Below are positions 29,737 to 38,752 of a DNA stretch of 64,000 nucleotides, one piece after another. The notes beneath the pieces are model-generated. The model ran no database searches. It saw only the letters and a list, made by a program, of their open reading frames with translations, and had not been told where the DNA came from. Position 1 is the stretch's first letter; every line of letters starts with the position of its first letter. The translations under genes were made by a program, and so were the position numbers. The DNA is taken from positions 62,001-126,000 of the forward strand of contig NZ_UCOB01000012.1 in the NCBI RefSeq assembly GCF_900474295.1. Direction: 5' to 3'. Origin of the DNA: Synechococcus sp. UW140. GTDB lineage: Bacteria > Cyanobacteriota > Cyanobacteriia > PCC-6307 > Cyanobiaceae.

Positions 29737-30295
29737 TGTGGTCTCTCCAGCCATGGCGCTCGAGCCCGCTCCATTGATCCCGGGCTTTGAGGATGTGTTC
29801 GGCCAGTTCGCGAACGGCACCATGGCCGCCGCGACGGCTGAGCACAGCATCGGCTTGACGCCGCACCGCGAGGCAGGCATCCGCTGGTGTCACCAGCAGT
29901 CCCACGTGATCACGAACGGCTAGATCATTGAGGTCATCGCCGATGAAAGCCGTGGTGGCGACAGTCACTCCGAGTTGGTGTTGGAGTCGCTCCAGGGCTG
30001 CAGGTTTGTCTTTGATGCCCACCAGGCAGTGGTCGATTCCGAGCTGCCGTGCTCTCACCTCCGTGGCACCTCCTTTGCCGCCGCTTAGGAAGGCCAATCG
30101 CAATCCAGCTTCTTGTAACAAGCGGATGCCAAGGCCATCGCGCACGTCAAACCGTTTCTGCAGCAAACCGTTGGGGTCGAACCAGAGGCCCCCATCGGTG
30201 AGCACACCATCTACATCGAGCACGAGTAGCTCGATCTGGCACAGGCTCCTGCGCTGTCGATGCCATTGAAGAGAGCGCAGCAGGCCCAACATCAA
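29729..30295 (-). CDS. kdsC: KDO-8-phosphate phosphatase (HAD family)
   Basis: The 188-residue protein is a C0-type HAD phosphatase of KdsC size: LLVLDVDGVLTDGGLWF holds the nucleophile Asp and the general acid Asp, followed by RFDVRDGLGIRLLQ, AFLSGGKGG, and FIGDDLNDL with the magnesium-binding acids. KdsC hydrolyses KDO-8-phosphate to KDO and phosphate. The start overlaps the end of kdsD by 4 bases (ATGA) and its stop overlaps the sulfotransferase start, so kdsD-kdsC-sulfotransferase form one unit. Similar small HAD enzymes act on other nonulosonates, but the three kds neighbours make KdsC the best reading. Confidence 0.94.
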   Translation of the reverse strand: MMLGLLRSLQWHRQRRSLCQIELLVLDVDGVLTDGGLWFDPNGLLQKRFDVRDGLGIRLLQEAGLRLAFLSGGKGGATEVRARQLGIDHCLVGIKDKPAALERLQHQLGVTVATTAFIGDDLNDLAVRDHVGLLVTPADACLAVRRQADAVLSRRGGHGAVRELAEHILKARDQWSGLERHGWRDHND

Positions 30296-31350
30296 GCCAG
30301 CCCCGCCTGCACCAAATCGTGCAAGCGCAGCAAACCTTCCAGCTGGCCATCAGCATTCACCACAGGCAGCACCGAGATCGGTTTGCGCCGGTTGTGTTCC
30401 ATGCGCTGAATCGCTTCTACCGCCATCAGTTCGGATGAAACGGTGATGGGGTCGGCGGTCATCAGGTCCGTGGCCTTGAGGGTTGACCAGGTGTCACTGC
30501 TGTGGTCTCGCAAGGCCCGGCGAAGATCACCGTCGGTGATCAGGCCCACGAGGCGGCCTTGGGAGTGGGGGTCCTCCACCCAGCCGCTGCCAATCGCCCC
30601 TTGCGTGAGCTGGCTGATCACCTCCGGTAGGGGCGTGTCGGGTTGAAGGGCGGGCAATTGACCGGCTGGCACCATCAGATCTGCCACGGTCATCGTGAGC
30701 TGTTTGCCGAGGGAACCGGCGGGGTGATTGATGGCGAAATCGGCCGGCGAGATGCCGCGCCGTTCCATCCAAACGGCCGCCAGGGCATCGCCAATGGCCA
30801 TGGCCACCGCGGTACTGGCCGTGGGGGCGAGATTGAGCGGGCAGACCTCCCGATCCACGGACGCCTCCAGCACCACATCACTGCCTCGAGCGAGCGAAGA
30901 CTCGGCCTTGCCGACGAGCGCGATCCGGGCTGTGCCACGCCGTTTGAGATGGGGAAGCACCTCCAGCAATTCCGATGTTTCGCCACTGTTGGAGAGCAGC
31001 AGGCAGACGTCATCGGGTGCGACGACCCCCAGATCGCCATGGAGAGCATCGAGGGGATTGAGATACAAGGCCATCAGGCCAATGGAGGAGAAGGTGGCGG
31101 CAATCTTGCGGGCGACGATGCCGCTTTTGCCCACCCCGGTGATCACCAGCTTGGCCTTGCGATCGGCGCAACGCTCAAGCAGTGCCAGGGCACCTTCCAC
31201 CTGATCGCGACTGAGGCGATCGGCCGCGGCGGCGATGGCGGCTGCTTCCTCCTGCAGGCAGCGGGTGAGAGCAGACAACGACACAAGCACCAACTGTGAT
31301 GATTCTGAGGCCTGAGCGGTCGTAGCCGATTCAGCGTCGTGCCCCTTCAT
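30292..31350 (-). CDS. kdsD: arabinose-5-phosphate isomerase (KpsF/GutQ family)
   Basis: The 352-residue protein has an N-terminal SIS domain (about 45-210) with VITGVGKSGIVARKIAATFSS, LNPLDALHGDLGVV, LLLSNSGETSELL and NLAPTASTAVAMAIGDALA, and two C-terminal CBS domains (about 225-350) with LVGLITDGDLRRAL and KPISVLPVVN. It interconverts ribulose-5-phosphate and arabinose-5-phosphate, the entry step to KDO. It is the promoter-proximal gene of the kdsD-kdsC-sulfotransferase unit; the 62 bases to the divergent ATP-grasp gene should contain both promoters. Confidence 0.95.
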   Translation of the reverse strand: MKGHDAESATTAQASESSQLVLVSLSALTRCLQEEAAAIAAAADRLSRDQVEGALALLERCADRKAKLVITGVGKSGIVARKIAATFSSIGLMALYLNPLDALHGDLGVVAPDDVCLLLSNSGETSELLEVLPHLKRRGTARIALVGKAESSLARGSDVVLEASVDREVCPLNLAPTASTAVAMAIGDALAAVWMERRGISPADFAINHPAGSLGKQLTMTVADLMVPAGQLPALQPDTPLPEVISQLTQGAIGSGWVEDPHSQGRLVGLITDGDLRRALRDHSSDTWSTLKATDLMTADPITVSSELMAVEAIQRMEHNRRKPISVLPVVNADGQLEGLLRLHDLVQAGLA

Positions 31351-31412
31351 GGCCTGGGTCAGCGGTGCAGAATGCTGGAGGTGTCGTCAGCTGACCTGTT
31401 GCCTGCGTCTCG

Positions 31413-32384
31413 ATGCCTGCGCGTGTGATGACCGTTTTATGGCAACGGTTCATTGGTGCCCTCAAGGCGATCAATCGCTTTCGCTTGTGGCTTTGGGAAA
31501 CACCACCTTTCTATGAACTGCGTGGGCGGACGTTTCAGCTCAAGGAGCGGTTACGGGGCTATCCCGCTCTTCATCAAGCTTTCTTGAGGCGAACTGGGTA
31601 TGCGCTTGATCTGCAGAATCCCTGCACATTTCACCACAAAATCACAGCGCTTAAGATACGCAAACCGCCCCGAATCTTTGTGCGAGCGGTTGATAAGGTT
31701 TGGGCCAAGGATCTTGCCAAGGATTGGGCTGACCGGCACGGTTTTGATCTTGGCGTTGCCCGTACCCTCGCTGTCGTGAACGATGTGGATGAGATCCGTT
31801 GGGATCAGCTGCCGGAGCGCTTCCTGATCAAGGCTACCCATCGATCTGGAGCCAATCACTTCGTTGATCAGCGCGAGGGTGTTGATCGTGTTGCTTTGCG
31901 TTTGAAGTGCAGGCAATGGCTTGATTACCCCTACGGAGTTTATAAGCATGAGTGGGCGTATTGGGATGTGCCAAGACGCTTGCTGATCGAGGAATTAATT
32001 GAGACGGATCAGGGCTCAGAACTGCTCGACTACAAGTTTCATATGAGTCGAGGAGAATGCCTGATGATTCAGGTGAATCAGGGCTTTCGTTCTGGTGAGC
32101 GCAAGCGCACCATGCTGTTGCCTCCATGGGAGCCCCAGCCTGTGACTTGGCTCTATCCCCAGCCATCTCAGATGCCTGCCAAGCCAGACAATCTTGATGC
32201 CATGTTGGAGATGGCTGAAGCTTTTTCCAGGGATTTCCCCTATCTGCGGGTGGATCTTTACAGCGTGAAGCAGTCAGCCTTGCGGGTGCTTTTTGGCGAA
32301 TTCACTTTTTTCCCTGGGAGCGGGAGTGAACCTGTCGATCCCTTTAGCTTTGATCTTGCGATGGGTGAGAGGCTGAAGCTCTGA
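31413..32384 (+). CDS. TupA-like ATP-grasp family protein
   Basis: The 323-residue protein has the features of TupA-like ATP-grasp enzymes found in polysaccharide loci: an N-terminal helical part with FHHKITALKIRKPP, then DQLPERFLIKATHRSGANHFV resembling the ATP-binding loop with the conserved Lys, LLIEELIE with the acid cluster, DYKFHMSRGE, and VDLYSV and FGEFTFFPGSG near the C-terminus, where the last acidic residues bind Mg-ATP. TupA homologues are implicated in forming amide bonds in teichuronopeptide or adding amino acids to sugars. The gene starts a rightward run and its stop overlaps the next start (TGATG). Confidence 0.8.
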   Translation: MPARVMTVLWQRFIGALKAINRFRLWLWETPPFYELRGRTFQLKERLRGYPALHQAFLRRTGYALDLQNPCTFHHKITALKIRKPPRIFVRAVDKVWAKDLAKDWADRHGFDLGVARTLAVVNDVDEIRWDQLPERFLIKATHRSGANHFVDQREGVDRVALRLKCRQWLDYPYGVYKHEWAYWDVPRRLLIEELIETDQGSELLDYKFHMSRGECLMIQVNQGFRSGERKRTMLLPPWEPQPVTWLYPQPSQMPAKPDNLDAMLEMAEAFSRDFPYLRVDLYSVKQSALRVLFGEFTFFPGSGSEPVDPFSFDLAMGERLKL

Positions 32385-33442
32385 TGGTCAGTGTGTTGGC
32401 AAGTAAGTCACAACGCCTGCGTTATGAGGTTCAGTTCTGGGCCTGCCGTCTTTCTTTGGGTTGGTGTTGCCGTCAAAGATGGTTCTATCGCCTGTTCGAG
32501 ACCAGTCTCCGGTTGCATTCTTATCCGCGCGCCACAGTGCTGGCGGGTCTGGCGGCGAGACGGTGTCCTGACAGCGCTGATGTGCAATCGATGCAGTGCA
32601 CGCTGGCGTTTCGGTCAGGCGACCTTGATCAGGCTTTTGCGTTGTTGTCGCAACGCTTGCGAGTCGGTGATTACCGCGCCGTGGAACGGTTGTTGTTCCG
32701 GACTGGATCGCGACCGCAGGACGAGCGGGATCGCCTTCAAGTGTTGGCACAACTGTCTCAGCTCCCTGAGCTGCTTCAGAGCCATCGCTGTTATGCCCTG
32801 ATTGCGCAGAGCTATCTCGTGCTGAAACTGGCCGACTGTTCCATGGCAGTTTCACTGCTGCAGGGGCTACGTCCGCTCGTGCTCGAGCTTGCTGCTGACG
32901 CTGAGGTCTTTGGCTGCACGGAGTCGAATCGGCGCAACCGCGCCAAATTGTTGATCTCCCTCTGCACCACTTCGTATCACTTGGCCTTGTTAGTTGGTGA
33001 TGATTCGGAACTTGCCTGGGTCTGGTCCGAGGTGATGGCGGTTTCCTCCAGGCTGCGTTACTCCCAGCTCAATGCCGATGCCTGTCTTCGCATGTCGAGC
33101 AACCTGTCTCGCTGTCTTGCGCTCGGTGCGCTCATGCATGATGCCCGCGCTTCGGGGTCTGATCCACTGATGCGCAGCCTGGCGGCCGTGAAGACCGTTG
33201 AGGCTGCCGTCCGTCGTTATTGCCTCACGCCGTCAGGTGAAGGTGTGTCCAAAACCCAAGAGAATCACCTAGCGCTGATGGTGCAGCTTCAGAAGAACCT
33301 CCTGAAACTCAGCAGTGAGGTGCCGAGCGAGCGGGAGAGTGGGATGCGTCGGCTGTCTCAGTTGTTGAATCACTCGTCGGCTCGCGATCTGAATGGGGTC
33401 ATCGCTCATCGCCTCCAGCTGCTTTACGGGTCAGGGTGCTGA
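32384..33442 (+). CDS. hypothetical helical (TPR-like) protein
   Basis: A 352-residue protein without signal peptide or membrane helix that appears to be mostly alpha-helical, with a rough TPR-like periodicity (for example YPRATVLAGLAARRCPDSADVQSM followed by ALLSQRLRVGDYRAV). I cannot assign it to a family. It is coupled on both sides: its ATG overlaps the ATP-grasp stop and its stop overlaps the GT4 start. The neighbouring gene 34777-36054 has a similar helical region in front of a transferase domain, so this protein may serve as a scaffold or acceptor-binding factor for the local transferases. Confidence 0.7.
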   Translation: MVSVLASKSQRLRYEVQFWACRLSLGWCCRQRWFYRLFETSLRLHSYPRATVLAGLAARRCPDSADVQSMQCTLAFRSGDLDQAFALLSQRLRVGDYRAVERLLFRTGSRPQDERDRLQVLAQLSQLPELLQSHRCYALIAQSYLVLKLADCSMAVSLLQGLRPLVLELAADAEVFGCTESNRRNRAKLLISLCTTSYHLALLVGDDSELAWVWSEVMAVSSRLRYSQLNADACLRMSSNLSRCLALGALMHDARASGSDPLMRSLAAVKTVEAAVRRYCLTPSGEGVSKTQENHLALMVQLQKNLLKLSSEVPSERESGMRRLSQLLNHSSARDLNGVIAHRLQLLYGSGC

Positions 33443-34710
33443 TGCAGTCGTCGCTCCCAAGACACTGTGATCTAGTGATCGTGTTGCCCCATCTCGGGCC
33501 AGGGGGAGCGCAAAAAGTGGCGCTGATGGCAGCTGAGCACTATGTGCGGGATGGGTTGCGGGTGGCTTTGATCACGTTGTTGCCCGATAAGTCCTTGGCC
33601 CATGCCCTGCCCGATGGGTTGCTCTGGATTGATCTGGGACCAGAGGTCGCCGCTACTTGGAGCAATCGGGCTATGGCAGCCCGGGCCAAGAGGTTCTTGG
33701 TGGCATGGAGTCGGCGTCTTTTGGCGTGGTTTGCATTTTCGGTCTGCTGGGGAGTCCTTCAGCCCTTGCGTCGTGGCCAGAATCCTGCGCTGGTGCACTG
33801 GTTGCTGACCAGCATCTCCGGGCAACAGGCCACTCTCTTGCGGGACCTGCTGCGGAGGGGGCAACCCGTGCGGGTGCTGTCTCTACTGACCCGCACCAAT
33901 CTTTTGTGTTGTCAGGCGTTGTGGGCGTTACCCGGCCACTTGGTGGTGTCGGAGCGCAATGACCCGTGTCTGCAGATGCAGCCTTTCCCTTGGCCTCGGC
34001 TACAGCCTTGGTTGTGGCAACGGGCTGATGTGATCACTGCCAATACAGCCGGTGTGCTCGAAGGTCTTCAGCGTTGCTATCCGGATCAGGCAGCAGACAT
34101 GCACTTGCTCCCAAATCCTCTCGAGCTCAGTGCAGTGACCGTTGACTCCTGCAGCGCCGCCTCTCCGGCAACCACCCCTTGTTTCCTGGCGGTGTGTCGC
34201 CTAGTGCCGCAGAAGGGCATGGATCTGTTGGTGCGGGCCTATGCGCAGTTACCCGAAGAGATCCGAACCGGTTGGCCGCTACTGATCGCTGGTGACGGTC
34301 CGGAACGGCAGGCCCTTGAAGCACTTGCCGCCACTCTGCTCGCGCCCGGGCAGGTGCGTTTTCTCGGCTTTCAGTCTCAGCCTCACACCCTCTATTGCCG
34401 CGAGTCGATCTTCGTGCTGTCGTCCCGTTTTGAGGGGATGCCCAATGCCTTGCTGGAAGCGATGGGTGCTGGCCTGGCTGTGATCGTCAGCGATGCTTCC
34501 CCGGGGCCGCTTGAGGTGGTGACCCATGCAACGAGTGGCTGGGTGGTTCCGACTGAACGGGTAAGCCTCTTGGCTGAGGCGATGCAGCGACTGGCAGAAG
34601 ACCCAGCACTACGCCGCCAGTTGGGAACGGCTGCTGCTGGCTTGATGCAAGCCCACTCCTGGGATGCTCTCGATCCCACCTGGTCGGAGGCGCTACGTCT
34701 CGACCCTTGA
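33442..34710 (+). CDS. GT4 glycosyltransferase
   Basis: The 422-residue protein opens with LVIVLPHLGPGGAQKVAL, the glycine-rich acceptor-domain start of GT4 enzymes that act in surface glycan synthesis, has VVSERNDP in the hinge, FLAVCRLVPQKGMD at the start of the donor domain and VLSSRFEGMPNALLEAMGAGLAVI as the EX7E site. The sequence resembles the second half of the double GT4 protein at 15887-18307 (SERNDP and SSRxEGxPNxLLEAM in both), suggesting paralogy. The ATG at 33442 forms a TGATG junction with the preceding gene; a GTG six bases upstream is the alternative. Confidence 0.9.
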   Translation: MQSSLPRHCDLVIVLPHLGPGGAQKVALMAAEHYVRDGLRVALITLLPDKSLAHALPDGLLWIDLGPEVAATWSNRAMAARAKRFLVAWSRRLLAWFAFSVCWGVLQPLRRGQNPALVHWLLTSISGQQATLLRDLLRRGQPVRVLSLLTRTNLLCCQALWALPGHLVVSERNDPCLQMQPFPWPRLQPWLWQRADVITANTAGVLEGLQRCYPDQAADMHLLPNPLELSAVTVDSCSAASPATTPCFLAVCRLVPQKGMDLLVRAYAQLPEEIRTGWPLLIAGDGPERQALEALAATLLAPGQVRFLGFQSQPHTLYCRESIFVLSSRFEGMPNALLEAMGAGLAVIVSDASPGPLEVVTHATSGWVVPTERVSLLAEAMQRLAEDPALRRQLGTAAAGLMQAHSWDALDPTWSEALRLDP

Positions 34711-34776
34711 GCTCTGCGCTGGCCAGACACTTTCAAGCTCTGCTTCTAAGGTTCTTTTCGTCTGAGGTTTGACTCC

Positions 34777-36054
34777 TTGAGAAAAGCGCTTACGGCTCTC
34801 GTCAAGGTGGCAACCGTTTGTGGTGGTGAGGGTTTTGCCCAAAGGCTCCTGATCAGCTTGGTGGGCGCAACACCAGGCTGGTCTGGTCTGCACCGCGAAG
34901 TGGCCCGTCTTTGTGCCAAGCGGAGATGGTTTGATGCCGTGATCAGGATCGGCAAACAAACTCTGCCAGAACGCTCTAGTGATCATCAGTTGCGCTTGAT
35001 TGTGGCCGATTCGTGTTACGCCAGTCGCCGCTATGTCGAGGCTCTGCAGCACGCCAAGGTGTTGATCGAGGTGGTACCTACATCCTTTGATGGCTATCAC
35101 ATTGCCTGTGAAAGTCTGCAGTTGCTTGGCCGCCCGACCGAGGCCATCGCCACGTTGGAAGAGGGATGCCGCCACTGCCTTGATGGTGAACAGTTGCTGG
35201 GCACTGTGCGATCCCGTCATGTGCATCGCCATCTGCAGGCCTATCTCAAGCGTGATCAAGTGCCTCTGTATGGGCTCTGGAGTGAAGCGATTGTCCATGG
35301 CGATGCCACCGCTGGTGTTGACGAGGCCGTTGATCAGCCTCGTCAACCGTTGTTTCGACCACAGCCCTTTCAATACTGGAGCCAGGGCACGCCACCGCAG
35401 GATGTCATCGCCATCACAGAGCAATGGAACGGCCTGTTTGAGCATCTAGGCCTCAAATCCATCATGGTGTTTGGCCGTGATCAGGCTCTGGAGTGGATTA
35501 CACGTCACAATCCTGATTTCAGGATTGCGTTCGAAACTGCTCCCCATTATGCGGCTGAATCGGATGTCTTCCGTTTGGCCTATGCATCTTGTGGAGATAC
35601 GATTTGGCTGGATAGTGATGTTATGCCTGTGGCAACATCGTGGCGGGTGCTTGATCTTTCACTTCAGTGCCACTCGAGTCTTCTTTATCTCAAAAAAAGG
35701 GTGCCCTATTTGCAGAGCAGCTTTTTCCTTTCCAGGCAGGGTTGTCCATTTTTTGCTGAGCTGGCTAATGGGTTGCGGGGGTTTGATTACTCTGACCCGC
35801 GTTTTCAGTCTGTTGGCAAGCTGCAGTTGATTCATGATTGCTCGTTTGGACCCGCTTCCTACACTGCTGCCCTAGAGCGTTTGTGCGCCAATGTGCCATT
35901 CACTGGCTTTGACCATGCCTCACTCCCTTTGATGCAACGGGTACTCTTCCCAGCATTCTCCCTATCGTTCTTTCGCGGAAACTGGATGGTGAGGGGCGGC
36001 CCGCTGTCCTACAAGCAGTCTGCGGATAACTGGAAAGTGTGGGCAAGGTCTTGA
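34777..36054 (+). CDS. helical-repeat protein with C-terminal GT32-like glycosyltransferase domain
   Basis: The 425-residue protein has an N-terminal helical region (about 1-180, TPR-like: YVEALQHAKVLIEVVPTSFDGYHIACESLQLLGRPTEAIATLEEGC) and a C-terminal GT-A domain of the GT32/OCH1-like kind: WNGLFEHLGLKSIMVF, AESDVFRLAYASCGDTIWLDSDV with the DxD metal site, then a region FGPASYTAALER. Family members are transferases for mannose or galactose residues in capsules and glycolipids. The start is uncertain: TTG 34777 is the first in-frame start. It follows the GT4 gene after 66 bases and ends the co-oriented run; a 243-base gap follows in which I see no gene or RNA. Confidence 0.78.
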   Translation: MRKALTALVKVATVCGGEGFAQRLLISLVGATPGWSGLHREVARLCAKRRWFDAVIRIGKQTLPERSSDHQLRLIVADSCYASRRYVEALQHAKVLIEVVPTSFDGYHIACESLQLLGRPTEAIATLEEGCRHCLDGEQLLGTVRSRHVHRHLQAYLKRDQVPLYGLWSEAIVHGDATAGVDEAVDQPRQPLFRPQPFQYWSQGTPPQDVIAITEQWNGLFEHLGLKSIMVFGRDQALEWITRHNPDFRIAFETAPHYAAESDVFRLAYASCGDTIWLDSDVMPVATSWRVLDLSLQCHSSLLYLKKRVPYLQSSFFLSRQGCPFFAELANGLRGFDYSDPRFQSVGKLQLIHDCSFGPASYTAALERLCANVPFTGFDHASLPLMQRVLFPAFSLSFFRGNWMVRGGPLSYKQSADNWKVWARS

Positions 36055-36297
36055 AAAGAGCGCCAGTCCGTTGAGGTTTCGTCTGGTCGATGTGGTTGCA
36101 TCAGATGGTTTTTCCTCGGATGCATTTCTAAATTGGGATGTTATTGCCGTTGCTTTGTTGATGAGTTTTTGCTCCTAGTCCTGCTGGGGTCGATCTTGCT
36201 GCGAGTTCCTGTTTTGGGAGTTGTGGCTGCTCTGTGTGGGTGAGCTTGTGGCCTGTGTGGTGAATCCTTATGATGCAGGTCTTCTTCGACTCGCGCT

Positions 36298-37350
36298 GTG
36301 CTGAAGTTGATTCTGCGCAAGATCTCATCGGTTCGGTCTGGTCATGCAGCACTGTTTTCTTTGTCTCCCCTTGCTAATGGGGAGAAAAAGATTATTTATT
36401 ATTCTACGGGGCGCTGGAGCTTGGGTTTCGTTTGGCGAGGGCTGGCTTCGTCGCAGGCGTTGAGTTCTTCGCGTCGAGGTGTTGAGGTGGAAACTTGTAA
36501 TTCAATTGAGGATTTAAAGCGGCTCTTTCGTGCTTCAAATTCGTATGTCTTGGTGATGTCTGGTCGACGTATTGCCGAGATTTTGCGTGCAGGGATTCCT
36601 CCTCGTAGAATTGTTTATTATGCCCCCCATGTTGAAATCAATAAGACCGTACCTCGAGTGAAAGAGCTCTATGCAATTTTAGCTCAAAGTTTATTCGAAT
36701 TTAATCTATTTTTAACCAAGGGCGTTGACCCTCGCAGGGTGCAGCATTTTCCTGCTGGAGTGAATCGCTCCCTGTTTTATCCCCCACAATCTATATCCGA
36801 TGCATCCTGTGACGTGGATGTTTTGTTTGTGGGATCGAGCTATTCTTCACGTCAAGTTGGTGAGCGTTTTAGAAAGGGATATGCCCTCCAGATTGAGCTT
36901 TTTCGTCGTCTATCTGAATGTGGTTTAAGAGTTGCTGTCGTTGGCCCGGGTTGGGGCGAGTCTGCAGATTTATTGGGTTCGCAAGTTCGGGTTCTTGATC
37001 CTCCTTACGCTGAGTTCCCGAATCTGATGCGTTCGACGCGATTGCTTTGCTCGGTTGCGGTACAAGAAGGTGGACCGCTTTCATTCCCGGAGGCGTTGGC
37101 TTGTGGTTGCTCGACGCTGTCCATGATGACGGGGTTCCCGTTGGGGTTTGCTTCGGGCTCAGAGGGTGTTTGGCATATGCCAATGGGGGCGACTGCGGAT
37201 GAATGGCTGAATCAAATTCGTTTGATTCTCTCGCAGCACCGCCCTTCGCATTGGCCCTCTTCAGGCGTGCGCGAAAAGTTTTTGCAGTCTGCCGACTATG
37301 AGTGCCTTGGTGAGAAGTTGGCTTCGCTTTGTTTCCCTGCAGAGTGTTAA
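36298..37350 (+). CDS. glycosyltransferase (GT1/GT4-like) with spore-coat-type C-terminal domain
   Basis: The 350-residue protein (GTG start) resembles CgeB/spore-maturation-type GT-B transferases: an N-terminal domain with IVYYAPHVEI and FLTKGVDPRRVQHFPAGVN, then CDVDVLFVGSSYSSR and a donor domain with VVGPGW and VQEGGPLSFPEALACGC (near residue 257). No membrane segment is present. Base composition is visibly lower in G+C than the genes around it and the flanking spacers (243 and 169 bases) are longer than usual here, so it may be a separate acquisition. I see no promoter or terminator that I could defend in the spacers. Confidence 0.78.
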   Translation: MLKLILRKISSVRSGHAALFSLSPLANGEKKIIYYSTGRWSLGFVWRGLASSQALSSSRRGVEVETCNSIEDLKRLFRASNSYVLVMSGRRIAEILRAGIPPRRIVYYAPHVEINKTVPRVKELYAILAQSLFEFNLFLTKGVDPRRVQHFPAGVNRSLFYPPQSISDASCDVDVLFVGSSYSSRQVGERFRKGYALQIELFRRLSECGLRVAVVGPGWGESADLLGSQVRVLDPPYAEFPNLMRSTRLLCSVAVQEGGPLSFPEALACGCSTLSMMTGFPLGFASGSEGVWHMPMGATADEWLNQIRLILSQHRPSHWPSSGVREKFLQSADYECLGEKLASLCFPAEC

Positions 37351-37519
37351 TGGTGTTTTATAAGAGCTTGCCTCTTGGTCTGGTTGTGCACCGTCAGTGA
37401 ATGACTTGCGCGACTGACTCCCTTTGCCATCTCTGTTTGTGTTGTGCAACGTCAACGTTTGACGCTTAAATTCGTGTGCTTCGGTCTGTCATTGGTGCGG
37501 CCGGCTGGTCGTTGAGCAG

Positions 37520-38752
37520 GTGGAACTTCCTGGTATTCCTGCTGATTTGCTTGGCACGCTGCAAGAAGCGGTTCGAGTGTTAGGCATGCAGCGGTTGGCC
37601 CTCGTGGGTGGAGCCGTTCGTGATGGATTGCTCCACCACGTTCACCATGACGCCTGGCGTGGCCTTCCTGACCTCGATTTTGTGGTGGAGGGGTCGAGTG
37701 AAGCGTTGGCCACGCACCTTCGGGACTGCCTTGGTGCAGGACGCATTCCTGAGCTGCGGGTGCATGGCAGCTTTGGCACGGTTGAGATGGTGCTTGATGG
37801 TGTTTGGCTTGACTTGGCGCAGTCCCGCACGGAGCGCTATCCCGAGCCTGGCGAGAATCCGCTTGTCCAGCCCGGACGCCTTCAGGACGATCTGCTTCGC
37901 CGCGACTTCACCATCAATGCGATGGCCTTGGTGCTCAACCAGGAGGGAGCTGATCCCGAACTGCTCGATCTCCATGGTGGACAGCAAGATCTGGCGGCCC
38001 GTCAGCTCAACTTCCTGCATGAGAGAAGCGTGGAAGACGATCCCACTCGTGTGATTCGGGGAGCGCGTTATGCCGCCCGCCTCAATTTTTCATTGGCTCC
38101 GCAGGCTCTTGATCAGGTACAGCGCACTGTGGACGCTTGGCCGTGGTCTTGGTGCCCTGGAGATTGCCTTTCAGCTGTGCCACCTGCTCTTGGCACTCGG
38201 CTGCGTATGGAGTTGGAGTTGCTCTTCAGGCGTGAACCTTGGCGATTGGCTTTGACCCATCTGCAGGATTGGAGGGCGATGCCTCTTCTGGATCAACAGT
38301 TGCAGGTGGATGGCCGATTGCAGCGCCGTCTCCATCGGGCTGAACGGATGAATGTCCCTCTGCTGTGTGCGTTAGTGGCGGCTTCCGCAACGCCGCAAGC
38401 GCTCTCGAAGCGTTTGCAGATGCCACTTCAGCAACAACGTCGGATTGATCAATGGCTTGCATTTCAGGGGTGGATGGCCGAGCACGTGCTGCCCTACTCC
38501 TGGCAGAACTGGTCTGCAGCGCACTGGACCGAAACTCTTGAAGCTCAGTCGTGGGATGCAGACGTGGTCGCCCTCGAGGTGGCGCTGATCGGTCCGTGTT
38601 GGCGTCCCCTGCTGCGCTGGTGGGGGCGTTGGCGGCATGTGACCTCTCCTTTCACGGCAAGAGATCTGTTGGAACAAGGGATGCAACCGGGGCCTGAGCT
38701 TGGGAAGCTGCTCCGCGAAGCACGACTTCGGGTGTTGGAGGGGGCCCGATGA
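37520..38752 (+). CDS. cca: tRNA nucleotidyltransferase / poly(A) polymerase family (CCA-adding type)
   Basis: The 410-residue protein (GTG start) has the class II nucleotidyltransferase motifs: LVGGAVRDGLL (28-38), DLDFVV with the catalytic Asp pair at 51 and 53, RRDFTINAMAL (motif B) and DDPTRVIRGARYAARL. These enzymes add or repair the 3' CCA of tRNAs; in some bacteria including cyanobacteria the A- and CC-adding activities are split between two proteins, so this could be one half of such a pair. It is a housekeeping gene amid glycan genes; its end overlaps the next start by 4 bases (ATGA). Confidence 0.92.
   Translation: MELPGIPADLLGTLQEAVRVLGMQRLALVGGAVRDGLLHHVHHDAWRGLPDLDFVVEGSSEALATHLRDCLGAGRIPELRVHGSFGTVEMVLDGVWLDLAQSRTERYPEPGENPLVQPGRLQDDLLRRDFTINAMALVLNQEGADPELLDLHGGQQDLAARQLNFLHERSVEDDPTRVIRGARYAARLNFSLAPQALDQVQRTVDAWPWSWCPGDCLSAVPPALGTRLRMELELLFRREPWRLALTHLQDWRAMPLLDQQLQVDGRLQRRLHRAERMNVPLLCALVAASATPQALSKRLQMPLQQQRRIDQWLAFQGWMAEHVLPYSWQNWSAAHWTETLEAQSWDADVVALEVALIGPCWRPLLRWWGRWRHVTSPFTARDLLEQGMQPGPELGKLLREARLRVLEGAR

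Noticed and set aside
36055-36297. Possible gene remnant or small RNA in the spacer
   Set aside because: All frames are interrupted and no conserved motif, tRNA T-loop or hairpin with T-run was found.
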